This document shows, piece by piece, positions 20,515 through 31,035 of a stretch of 64,000 bases of DNA. The position numbers and the translations under genes were made by a program. How positions within the stretch are numbered: position 1 is the stretch's first letter; each line of letters opens with the position of its first letter. Source of the stretch: Coleophoma eucalyptorum (lineage: Eukaryota; Ascomycota; Leotiomycetes; Helotiales; Dermateaceae); contig JALRME010000001.1 of the NCBI GenBank assembly GCA_026120035.1, positions 2,059,909 to 2,123,908 on the forward strand, given 5' to 3'. Under the pieces are notes generated by a model. That model was not told the DNA's origin, did not search any database, and saw only the letters and a list, made by a program, of their open reading frames with translations.

Positions 20515-21330
20515 TCACTTCGATAAAGACTTCTTGACTAGGGCAATCGTCTCTTCTGCCAAAATCTGTACACCTCCTGGGTATGGTACATAAAGATAGT
20601 TGTACTTCTCATCCTTCATAATGCATGGACTCAACCCCAACTTATTCTTATGCTAATTTGCAGGGCTATCCAAAAATTTGCGGACTGCTATCTCGACATT
20701 ATCACTTCCAAAACCGAAAGTCTTGTAATAATCACCTAGAGAGGCCCTTGTAGCCAGAATGTAAGCTGCTCGAATTTTAATAGCAGGGTTGTAGTAGCAC
20801 ACTCGTGTATGACACTGTTTCCGCTTGGCAATTTAGTCTTCAAGAGCAACATCACGCCGTTGTACACTGCGGCTCCATTATCTTCACTGGGCTTGGCAGT
20901 CGATTGAAAGTAGCCCGCAAGATGTTGATGCATGATTAGAGAATCGAGGTCTGTCGCACTATTTTCTGATGACTTCCAGTAAGGTAGACGAGATTATAGG
21001 AATCGAGATTGAAGTCTGAAGCGGACCAGGACAATGGTTTTTTGAACTCCTGTTTCGTGGCCATCTTACTATACGCGTCGATGGCTCCCTGAGAGATCGA
21101 CGCATTAGGAGTTTCTGGGCAAGGCCCGTCGGCATCAATCGATCACATGTAGGAGTATTTTTATTTTCAGTCGCAAAACGTATTTCAAAATCTGTATCTC
21201 TGAAGGCAAGATACGTAACAGCAGTCTGTACGTAGAATGGTGGGCATTGCTCTGGGGTTCACCGGTGTCGCTTTCTTGGGTAGGCATTACCTATGGGCTC
21301 ACGGTAATAATCTGGCATTGGAATTGAGAC
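20515..21330 (-). pseudogene. Decayed DJ-1/PfpI-family (class I glutamine amidotransferase-like) gene
   Basis: Read on the minus strand, four frame segments line up in order with a fungal DJ-1/PfpI protein. They are AFRDTDFEIRFATENKNTP (near 21180); SQGAIDAYSKMATKQEFKKP and LDSYNLVYLTGSHQKIVRQ; LAGYFQSTAKPSEDNGAAVY and LPSGNSVIHECATTTL; then ATRASLGDYYKTFGFGSDN to a natural-looking end at LVKKSLSK (stop at 20515-20517). They are separated by three frameshifts (near 21110, 20950 and 20750), and an in-frame stop occurs after FLDSPAN where a Trp codon is expected. The nucleophile elbow, normally A-x-C-H-G, reads AAVYNGV, so the catalytic cysteine is gone. The N-terminus is poorly defined. Living relatives are typically glyoxalase III, chaperone or stress proteins. 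Confidence 0.8.
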
Positions 21331-22129
21331 CTTCGCAACTATAATGAGAGTAATGAACGATGCAGATGTTATAATTCACTGGATGGGTTTGCTGCAAGGC
21401 AATGGTGTTCTACGCTGATGAGGCACATTGCGGAACCCAGTGGTCACCATAGCTGTGGAATGATATCATGTAAGCCCGCCATGCTGAGTCTAGTCTCAAC
21501 TTTTCAAAGATCTCCATCCTGATCGCCGTCAACCTAAAATGTGGTAGGTAATACGCAGATACTGGGCTGATCACAATTATAGATTTCCGAGTGAAGAGCA
21601 AGAGGCGTTAAGATGGGTGTCGTTGGTAGTGGCGAGTCCCGTGACCCATCTGAGGTCAGCACCAATGCTCAGCCGCTTCTCTGGTGGTTGCCATATAGAC
21701 CCGAGATGTCCCAAAAGTTCAAAATTATCACATACCTAGCACCTTTAGGGCACAAAATGGCAGTAAGGATGAAGCGTAATCGGTTGACGGTTTGTGGCTC
21801 TGTATGCAGCCCTGGAAGCCTGAATGCCGATGTCAATCACATGGCGAACCTGCACGCTCTCTTGCAGGACGGCGCATCATCACCGCTCATTCAGCCCTGC
21901 GGAGTATTTGAGTCAGGCGGAATCAGCTGCCGCGCTTCTAAGACACGATGAAAGTACCCCAGATTTCGTTCACAATACAAATATGCGACATGGTATCTGA
22001 GATCAGATCGAGATCTCGTGCCCTATATTTCTCTTCCCTTGTCGTTTGCCTGTTCTCATTATAATACTCTGGGACTCTTCTCTCCTTTCCTCTGCGCCTC
22101 CTGGCCTCACTATCATTTCAACACTAATC
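21331..22129. other. Intergenic region with possible gene debris
   Basis: No intact gene. A minus-strand stretch near 21440-21560 reads SAWRAYMISFHSYGD, faintly like the C-terminus of fungal type-B carboxylesterases, but it is too short to call. The last 100 bp are C/T-rich, as expected just upstream of the next start codon. Confidence 0.4.
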
Positions 22130-23844
22130 ATGGCGCGGGTCAAATTCTTCGGGTCCCAAGTAGGAGGAAAGAGAGTTGTTCCACATAGCTATACTGGCTC
22201 TCCTCTCGAGCTACTTCGTCAGGATGTTGCTTCTGCTTTCTGTTTGTATAACTTTCTGCCCTTTATTCTTTGGCCCCTGCACCCCACATATTCAGGACAT
22301 CTTTGCGAGCTGCACCCATCTGCGGGAAATATTTTCGATATATTCCTGCATGTATTACTCCTCGCCCTTCAGATACCATTTGTCATCTCGATTCCATTTT
22401 GGATATTGCTACCCTTTCCTCCGATGGGGTTTGTGATCGCAATTATGGTGTTTTGGGCCGTCAACCAGAGCATTTGTTATATTCTCAATGGCTCTAGGTC
22501 AGAATACCAGTCCGATCCGAAATATGCAACCCTTCAGAAAGAGCATGAGCATGAACAATGGGTCTTCTTGAACGGAGTTGCTGTCGGGTAAGACAATCGA
22601 GCGTGCTTTGAGATTTGAAAGGCACTGACCACTCTTCAGGCGCCATTGGTTGAAAAGCAATGTCAATCGCCTAGCTTTGACATTTGGACGTCCAGTCTTG
22701 GGCATCCATAACAAGAGGTGGGTCGAATTCAGCTACAATTATCCTTGATTGATCTGACATACCTAGTAACGGGATCCTTTTTGATATCATCCAATGTCTG
22801 ATCCAACGGAATTTCAACTACGCGACGCAGGATATCAGAGACTGCTATCTGACAGTCAAGGAATTACTGTACAGGTCCGACCTTAATAAAGTCGTCTTCA
22901 TTCTACACAGCCAAGGAGGTATTGAAGGTGGCATGGTAATTGATTGGCTTCTGCAAGAACTACCCCAAGATCTCCTTGCCAAACTAGAAGTTTATACCTT
23001 CGGAAATGCCGCCAACCATTTCAACAATCCACACACACTTCTCCTCTCTCAGCATGCCGCTCTATCAAATCCCTCTATTCCCTCTACTACAGAGACCAGG
23101 AACTTAATCCACTACCATGATACTTTACCAAATGGACACAACAATACATCCACAGTGCCAGAAAACACACGAAACTCACGACAAAGCACCTCCGGCAAAG
23201 CAATCCGCTACATTGAGCATTATGCCAACTCGTCCGATTTCGTCGCACGCTGGGGCGTTTCAAATTTTATCAGAAGCTATAGCCCCTCCGCAGCCTCAGC
23301 GCGGTTTATGGGCCGAGTCTTCGAACAGACCGGCCAAGGGCATCTGCTCAATGAACATTACTTAGACTCCATGTTCCCACTCAAACGCACGCTGGATGGG
23401 AAAGGTGGGATTGGGAATACCGGCTTCCTAGGTGCTGACGAGGAAGGAAACGAGTTTGTAGAATCGTACATTGAGATCCAAGTGCGAAAGGGAAAGAAAG
23501 ATGAAGTGGAGCAAGGGGATGAGAGAGAAGGCATAGAGACGAGTTATTGCGGTACACATGGCGAGCCTTTCAAGAACCGACACGAGAATGGCCATACGAC
23601 CAAGTCCTTCCTAGAAAATGGCTCTGTACTACCAAGGAAGGTCGAAAGAGACTTCCCGCGAGATTGCAAGGTGGTGAATGGCGCAACGAATGGCGATGGT
23701 TTAGCAAATGGTCACTCTGAATTCAGTGACGAAAAAATACAGTTCAAGGTGAAGGACATGAGTCGCTTGTGGTTATATCGGAATGGGCGAAGTCCGAGGC
23801 TGGACGAAGTCGATTTTGGAATTGCAAGGATGGCAACGATGTGA
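22130..23844 (+). CDS. Membrane-linked alpha/beta-hydrolase-like protein of unknown function
   Basis: Exons are 22130-22587, 22640-22717 and 22767-23844, about 537 residues; all junction phases agree. The N-terminal part has hydrophobic segments at roughly residues 40-60 and 75-135 (LLLALQIPFVISIPFWILL; GFVIAIMVFWAVNQSICYIL). The C-terminal half has the serine-hydrolase elbow VVFILHSQGGIEGG (Ser about 227), then YTFGNAANHFNNP and a later HYANSSDFVARWGV, which could supply the acid and histidine. The fold is inferred from the H-S-Q-G-G pentapeptide in place of G-x-S-x-G. This kind of protein is common in Pezizomycotina as a hypothetical; I do not know a characterised member. It could be a membrane-associated lipase or esterase. 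The tail (430-520) is Gly/Asn/Lys-rich and probably disordered. Confidence 0.7.
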
Positions 23845-24250
23845 AATCATCTATGAGGAAGTAAGAGGAGCTGAAAAGGAAATGAATATGTACATATATC
23901 GGCGTTGATAGGGCCTTTACTACGGTATTCATTAGGATTTCGTTTTCAAAACTCTTAAGGCGGACCTTCGTGATTGACTACGAGATGATGATATAGTTTT
24001 ATTAAAATGGAAATTTGACTGAACTTGGAATGCATCTAATCATACCGCTCTTGCACCTTTCGTCTACTTATAACGAGATAGCGGGTATCATTAATCATCA
24101 GAAATCATTTGAATATCCCGCACCACCCATTCCTGCCTTAGTTATGGACCTGCCGACCTAACTCCACGCTGCGCAAAGTGCAAAACTCTACGTGTTAAAA
24201 TGATATTATCCCCCAAGAGCAGCGCCAATAGGAAAGAAAAGAAGAACATT
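23845..24250. other. Convergent intergenic region
   Basis: The 3'-to-3' gap between the hydrolase-like gene and the AMSH-like gene. A/T-rich, nothing recognisable. Confidence 0.5.
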
Positions 24251-25953
24251 TCAGGGCCGCATGTCCACGACATCGAATTTTAGACCTTCGACTTCATATA
24301 CATGCCCAGGTCTAAGAGCATCTGTGTAGAGATTGTCTTGTTCATGCGGGTGGAAGACACCCGTTTGTCGACAATTGAGAACAGACTTCATGCCTGGAGG
24401 GTCAGTCAAGCGGAAGCATCCCCAGCTATTCAGGAATTAGTTTAAAGGCTCCTTTATTGGCACGTACAAAACTTACCTCGGTTTCTTGCTTGGAGCACAG
24501 ACAATGGCGATGCTCTCAGGCATCATCACCTGATAGCCGCAATGGGTATGTAAATCTCGACTACTCATAAAACATGTCTGCGAAGGATGAGTGTGAATCC
24601 AACCCAAGACCATGAGATCCTCGCTAGCACAATAGTCGAAGAACGCGCTTTCGTTGACTGTCTCACATGTATCACTCGTGCACGTCTGCTCGGGGATCAC
24701 TAGCTTGCTTACGAATAGCGCATTCGATACGAGGGTTCCACAGAGCATACCACATGTCTCGAGGTTGGCTTTGGTGTTCGCCGATGCATATTTCAGAAAT
24801 GTCTCTCGTATCTTTGGATTAATCCAGACGGTCCGTAAGGGATTTCCATTTTCAAGATATGCAGCAGGTCGGAAAGTGTATGCCGGATCAGATTCTTCGG
24901 TTTTTGGTGGAAGTTCAGGCGCCGTGTTCAAAGGGCCATCTAGTGGCATCAAGCCTGAGAGCGTATTCGGCTGGTCAAAGCGCTCCTTTGGTGGCCTCGA
25001 GGGCATCATTTCGCTCGCTGGTCTTATTGATGTTGTACGCCGAGCGATAGAACTTTCTTCGAATTGTAAAGGTTGCGATTTCGCTATCGAAGGATATCTG
25101 TAGGCACTGCCGTTTTGTGTTTGCGCAGGAAAGCTGGAGGTACGATTTACTTTGGTTAATCGTTTACGAGCACCATCTGGTACTATGTCATGCGGAGCCT
25201 CCAGTCGCCGTCTCGAATCAATCATCCTCCTCTGTATCTCATCATCCGGACCGGGTTGCGTGTCTCTAGAAAGTGCAGCTTCCCAATCATCCCACAATCC
25301 AGCCGTCCGTCTTTCTTGTTCCTCCTCTTCCGAAACTCCAGCCTGACGAGTAGCTCTTCGGGCTGCATCTCGCCTCCTAATCTCTTTATGTGCTACCTTC
25401 ACCGCATAGTCCTCATGTTCCGCAGCCGTAATAGCTGTCGCATTGCCAGCAATTGCCGGATCTGAGGCAGCAAAGTCATTCCGTGACCGTGACTGAGAAC
25501 GCTCATCACCAAACGCTACAGAGGCCTGCTTCCGTCTTTCCAACGCTTTCAGCCAAAGTGCGTATCTTGCCTCAATCTTCGGCTTGAGAACTTCTAGCCT
25601 CTCAAACACATCTTTTAAAGACTTGCGGGCTTCTTTCAGAGCTGGGCGGTACGTAGGATCTTGTGCAGAAGGGTGTGAGGGAAGGACTTCGGTGATAAGG
25701 ATCGCATATCGCATCAATAGAAGGTAGGCTTGTTGAATATTATCTTCTGCTTCGTAGATTTGCGCCTGCGTAATATCAGTAAAAGTCCGGAAGAACTTAT
25801 GAAACAAGAGGAGGTGTTTACCTCTCGGCGTAAGCTCTCAGCAGTCCGCAGCCAAAATTTCAAGGCAACAAAGGGATTGAATTCAAAATCTTGTGCTTTG
25901 GCCGATATCTCCTTCACGGTCATCGGCTTGGAGAGCTGAGATGACCCCGCCAT
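24251..25953 (-). CDS. AMSH/Sst2-type JAMM deubiquitinase
   Basis: Zinc metalloprotease that cleaves Lys63-linked ubiquitin chains at endosomes with the ESCRT machinery (human STAMBP, S. pombe Sst2). Exons are 25953-25822, 25765-24477 and 24425-24251, about 531 residues. The N-terminal helical region (VKEISAKAQDF, YEAEDNIQQAYLLLMRYA, LEVLKPKIEARYA) is the USP8/AMSH dimerisation or MIT-like domain. A charged middle follows, and the JAMM/MPN+ domain begins at VWINPKIRETFLKYASANT. Catalytic residues visible are the Glu in LETCGMLCG, GWIHTHP (His434, His436) and SSRDLHTH (Asp447). The specificity insert with ...SCRQ-type Cys/His appears as VLNCRQTGVFHPHEQ. Start chosen at MAGSSQ; an upstream in-frame ATG would add 18 residues. 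Confidence 0.93.
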
Positions 25954-26422
25954 GGCTGGTGGATTGTTGCTGGCTAAGAAAGATGAGAATGGAAGTGCGA
26001 CAGCCAAAGTGGCCAGCTGAGAGGGTCTTAGGAATATGTTCCCATTGAAATTGGAAGAGGTGTTTTGCCTTTATATAACAGAAGGGGTGATAAATAGTGT
26101 GCTGATTGTTGGTGCCTGTGCTGTCGTCGCAACTTAGAATGTTTGCGCATAACAAGGTACGTACGTCCTCGTGCATAAATACGGTGGGCTGGTAGTGCCA
26201 AGCGCGCCTCAACTTTAATTTTCCGGAGCCTTGTCCTCAGCCTTGGACTTTATAGCATTCATATTTGACGAAATCTTTCGATCAACAACCTACCCTACAC
26301 AACTGCCAATTGATGGTTCTTGGTATTGTTTTTGTATTCTCTCCTATTACTCGCCGCTGAAGTCACGAAACTCCCACCCGAGTCCACTCTCTTCGTCGTA
26401 TGCTTTGTTGTTGGCTGGATTG
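25954..26422. promoter_or_regulatory. Divergent promoter region, AMSH-like and Mtf1-like genes
   Basis: About 470 bp between divergent start codons. The rightward frame is open upstream of 26423 but lacks a better start. No clear TATA box. Confidence 0.45.
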
Positions 26423-28894
26423 ATGTTGCATAGTCTCGCGCATCCTGCTCGATCAGCTCTGCTTAGATCCGCAAGCAGTCGGTTTCTATATTCTACAAGG
26501 ACATTCCATTGTGCCTCCTCCCAGCGATTGCCGGCAGCTTCTGCTAAGCCACAATCCTTTCTGGATTCCGGCGGCGGTTCTGCTAGGGGTGATGCACTAC
26601 CTCAAGAAGATACTGAAAGCACGGAAAATAAACCCAGACGAAAAGCGCGGAAGTCCGTATCAAAGAGGACGGTGACAAAAACAGACGATAGAGATGACGA
26701 ACTTCTTGCCAGCGTACCAAGACGTCGTGGACGAAAGCGAAAGGAAGAGACGGCTCCCGCTGCCGAAAAAGAAGTCAATCCTGTAGAGATAAAGAAAACC
26801 CGTCGAGCTCGCAAGTCTGCTTCTATTACTCCAGAAGAGGTTATACAGAATCAGGATGAGAATCCCAGCTCCACAAATAAGCCAGCTACGAAAGCAGGGC
26901 GCCGTAAACCCGCAGTGAATGGTGAATCCCCTGAGGGCGAGGGTCTTTTGGAGGAAAATACTCCTGTTCCATCAGCACTGCGTCGACCAAAACTTGGTAC
27001 TCCTAGAAAGATAAAGCCCACCAAAGTCAAACCAGCGGTTGCAAAACTTCGCGGAGCCCCTGTTGCGGATTATCTCATCAGGGCTCATATGACTAGGCTA
27101 AACGCTGATAAGGAAAAGACTCAAAATTTTGATCGATATCCTAAACCGCTGGACGGGACCCGAGTTGATATCACGAACGAAACTCTGATTGGTAAGTCTA
27201 TTATATCGATCAAGAAATAACAAAATTAAACTTTCCTAGAAAATATTATGGAGCGCCTGAAGCCATCTCTGCAAAAGCACATTGGCTGTGACATTGTTGA
27301 GATGAACCCAGGCGCCGGCTTGTTCTCTTCGAGGCTACATGATGTTCTATCACCTCGAACTCACGTCTTACTTGAAGCAGACCCTGTGCTATATGAAAAA
27401 GAGTGTCTGCAACCTCTAATTGATGCCGAAGGCTCAACGTACAAGCTACTACCTGAGAATGGGATGTTATGGAACAATATAGAGAAGGCATTCTCGAAAG
27501 AATTCCTGCCACATCAAGAAAAATTTGCCAAGGATGACCCAAGACGATTTCAACCAAATAATACCCTTCTTTTTGTTGCTAATCTCGGATACACTGTCCC
27601 CAAAAAATTCGGACGAATTCCCAACTTTACAAAGTTGTTCATGCATCAGCTTCTAGAACACGTTAGAGCTCGGGCTATGTTTCAGCAGTACGGCCTTGTC
27701 AGGATGCTTTTATGGGTGGCAGACAATGAGAAGGTTCATGTCTTGCCGAGGACAATCATGAATAGAATGAACTTTGCTGTTGATGCAGAGGTTTCATGCA
27801 GCAACATATTTGAAATTGCTGGTGCCGACAGTTCTGCGTCTAGTCGTAAAAGGTCTCTTGCTGCTGACCTAGAAAGCACACTTTCTGTTATTGAACGTAT
27901 GGAAAGCTTGCAAATTTCACCGGTCCAAGATCGTCAAAGCTCGGCCGAGAGCGAGGCTCGAGAGGGACTGCAGTATAAAACAGAAAATGGTGTTGTCCCA
28001 CCAAAGAGAGATTTTTATCTGGAGTTGGAAAAAATGGAGTCTCGCTACGCTGCTGGGGGTTTCCCAAAGTTTGTTGATGATATCAACACTCCCCCTGAAC
28101 TAAGAATACCCGAAGCCGAAAGAGCCAGAGGTACAACTTCTCGTGATTTCCAGACTGCAGAATATGTACGACTACAGTATCTTCGTCACAGAGTAACTAA
28201 AGAGGCAAAACGAAGCAGCAGTATCGATCAGCTGATACTGGATTGGGAGGATATTGTGAAAACGAAGGAAGAAATCTTAAAATTGGAACCTGACGCGGCT
28301 GCCACTGCACAGAAATCTCTTGAGGACCGCCAACGAAAATGGCAGTATGAATTTGACCACAAAAGCGACAATGATCAAGCTATGTTCTGGAATGTCTATG
28401 AAGATCGCATAGCTATAAGGCAGAATCCGCCATTATTAGTATGGGATCGACGACTCGCAGAGCCAATCGTCACAAAAGAGACGGACTTCGTGCCAGCACA
28501 ACCCTTGGCTCTTCTCGACTTTCACCCGCAACCTCCATGGCCTGTTCTTCGTAGTAAAGGGCTGTTGGAGACGTTTGGTTTTGTTCAAGCTTTACTTTGG
28601 ACCCTTCCTACGCAGTCGGTCAAGAGAGCTTTGAAATCCATAGCTCATGGTGCCTATGACTGGATTGTTCCTGAATGTCCAAGTCTTAGCGACCCAGCCA
28701 AGGGCGGTGCACGAGACTTGGATGAATTGAAGGTTAGATGCTTAACGCAGCAACAGCTAAAAGAAATCATGGAAAGTTGGGCTAAATGGCCTTTCCGTCC
28801 TTCCAGAGCGCAATTGCTCATTAGGAGTGGTGGCTCGCTACACCATGATGATACTCCGCAAATAGAAGATGATGACTGGTGGGAGCCAAAGTAG
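26423..28894 (+). CDS. Mitochondrial transcription factor B/Mtf1-like (rRNA adenine dimethylase fold)
   Basis: Putative mitochondrial RNA-polymerase initiation factor of the mtTFB/Mtf1 group, related to KsgA/Dim1 dimethyladenosine methyltransferases. Exons are 26423-27191 and 27240-28894, about 807 residues. The N-terminus MLHSLAHPARSALLRSASS is a strong mitochondrial presequence. Residues ~60-220 are a long Lys/Arg/Pro-rich, probably disordered stretch with repeated RRGRKRK- and RRKARKS-like patches. The methyltransferase core begins near residue 230: DIVEMNPGAG (SAM motif I, ~274), HVLLEADP (motif II) and FVANLGYT (~370), where rRNA dimethylases have NLPY. The altered motif fits a transcription factor rather than an active dimethylase. 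The C-terminal 250 residues form a helical, charged extension. It is much longer than yeast Mtf1 (341 residues). Confidence 0.82.
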
Positions 28895-29355
28895 ACAAGC
28901 TCCTTCAGCTCTACAAGACACACCTCGATATGTAACAAACTGTGAGGGTGCTTAATTGTTACCTTCAAAAAGAAAACCTGCTGGAGATATGCTTGTAACT
29001 ATAGAGCCAGATATCAAGAGAATTGAAGCCGAAATTGGTGTAGCTTCGCGTTGCTTCCTAGATTGTGACAAAATCCCTGTAATCCACACAATTTCTCCCG
29101 CACTTTGTATACACCCGTACATAAATACATACAAGTTGATTATGGATATTTGAGAAGCAATTGAAAGCATGCACAATTGATTGTTTCTCATATATCAGAT
29201 TGCTCGGAGTAGTTGAAGAATGTCTCTATTATTGAACCATCAAGGGATTAGTTTCTGTTCAATACCTAGCTATCAAGTGTTTGGCTAGAACTCCTTGCGA
29301 GAAAAAGTTCATGAAAACAAATCATAGCTCTGACGCCTGCAGGTATTTCCTTCGC
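28895..29355. other. Convergent intergenic region
   Basis: The 3'-to-3' gap between the Mtf1-like and amidase genes. No gene recognised. Confidence 0.5.
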
Positions 29356-31035
29356 CTATGCTTTGGTCAATTGGCCAACGTCAGTTTTCCAGTCCCAATT
29401 CTTTTCATATGCATACGCGACTTTTAGAATCCTCTCCTCGCCATGTAGTGGCCCAATAAGTTGCATGCCAACTGGCAGTTTTACATTCTCGTCATCACCG
29501 CCCATATCCGGCATGAACCCGATAGGTAGTGTTAGTGCAGGATGGCCTGTTAAATTGAATTGTGATGTATTGATAGAGACGCCTCCTTCGGTCTGAGCCT
29601 TTTCGTACACCGGCAAGGAACGCGGTGACAGTTTGGGTGCCGTACGGCACAGAGATGGTGTTAGAAGGAGGGTGTATTGACTAAGAAGAGACTCATATTC
29701 TCTCGATACTGTACGCTGTCAGCTAAGTTTCAGATATGGAGTTGTGAAAGGGATATTACATTTAATCTGCATATTCAGACATTTTGCGTAAAGGGTAGGA
29801 TACTTCTCCAGGGCGAAGCTTCCATTGATAATCGTACTTTTGAGATTTTGGTGAGTTTTGTCCCACTTGTCTTGGGTCATTGGCAACATCTTTTCCAGGA
29901 AAGGTGTCAGACAGTACTGTTTCCTACCTGATGCCTTACCTGAGAGAGAAATGCTACCCCCGAGTCTTCGAATGCCCATCCACACATCACGCGCAACATC
30001 ATGAGTGGGTACTGAAATCTCCGTCACTTCAGCTCCGAGTTCACGTAGCCTGTAAGCGCTGGAGAGAAATTTCTCTCTCATAGATGGGAACATCAAAGGA
30101 GTTTCGAATGACTCCTTGATCAGGGCTATTTTCATGCCGCTAAGCACTTTGTTCATTCCACCAGTCGATTTTAATGAGCTATCGAGCCAGTTTTGCAGGT
30201 TTGATGAGTATGGAACCTCGCCATGTCTTTGAGCTCCAACTGCTCGATCATCGACTCCGTCTCTACCAGCAATGACTTCGAGCAGGGTAGCTACGTCCAT
30301 CACATTCTTGCAAATAGGCCCTACATGGTCCATGATAGCTTCACTGGTCACTATTCCGGTGTAAGGAATCAAACCATGCGTGGCTTTTAGACCTACGCAT
30401 CCAGACATGGTACTCGGTATACGGATCGAGCCTCCTTGGTCAGCTCCAACACCCATATCAACATAGTTTTCTGGGCTGCCGACTAGAGCACCCACGCCAC
30501 TACTAGATCCACCCGCAGAGTAGCCCTCGCCATAAGGATTATGAATTGTTCCTGTTGATGATGTGTTGCTCATTAGACTATACGACATGTTCTCACAAGT
30601 TGCCGTTCCAATGATCTCGCCGCCTGCTTCGAGAATCCTCGTTACGACCGTAGCATCAGCCTTTGGAATCCAGGGCTCGATCATGTCAGATCCATTCACT
30701 TGCGGTACGCCCGCCACGCATATATTGTCCTTTAAACAAAATGTCTTCCCAGCCAGGAGACCAGATGGATTCTTCTCTGCCCCACCAACAGAAAATGTGT
30801 GTGCCCATGCTACACCTAACTTGTTCTCCTCTGTTGTTGGTTGTTTGATATTCTTTCGTGGAAAGCGTTCTGTGTCGACTGGGAGGTGGTAATCGGGCAT
30901 AGACATAAGACGCTCGAAAACCGTGTTTGCTTCGGAGAGCAGTTTCTGATAATCTTCCACTTCTCCGGGTTGCATCGTGACACCCATCTTGTCGGCCTGA
31001 TTGTGGACATCTTTTGCTGTGATGGAGGCCGACAT
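29356..31035 (-). CDS. Amidase-signature family hydrolase
   Basis: Amide hydrolase of the amidase-signature family. Exons are 31035-29760 and 29708-29356, about 542 residues, the usual fungal size. The Ser-cisSer-Lys triad is visible: Lys in TFCLKDNICVAG (~102), the GGSSSG motif at 175-180, and the nucleophile Ser in GADQGGSIRIP (~203). The C-terminal FNLTGHPALTLPIGF is typical of fungal amidases. No signal peptide or membrane segment is evident, so it is probably cytosolic. The substrate is unknown; fungal relatives act on acetamide-like, indole-3-acetamide-like or larger amides. It stands next to a gene-poor region rather than a pathway cluster, so context gives no substrate clue. The 5' splice site (GTAATA) is slightly non-standard but restores LSREYESLLSQY. 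Confidence 0.92.

Noticed and set aside
21410..21601. Minus-strand phrase SAWRAYMISFHSYGD like a type-B carboxylesterase tail
   Set aside because: Only about 15 residues agree with the family and flanking frames show nothing, so a pseudogene call is not justified.
21613..21951. 112-codon + strand ORF
   Set aside because: No signal peptide, domain or start context; it overlaps debris on the other strand and is probably chance.
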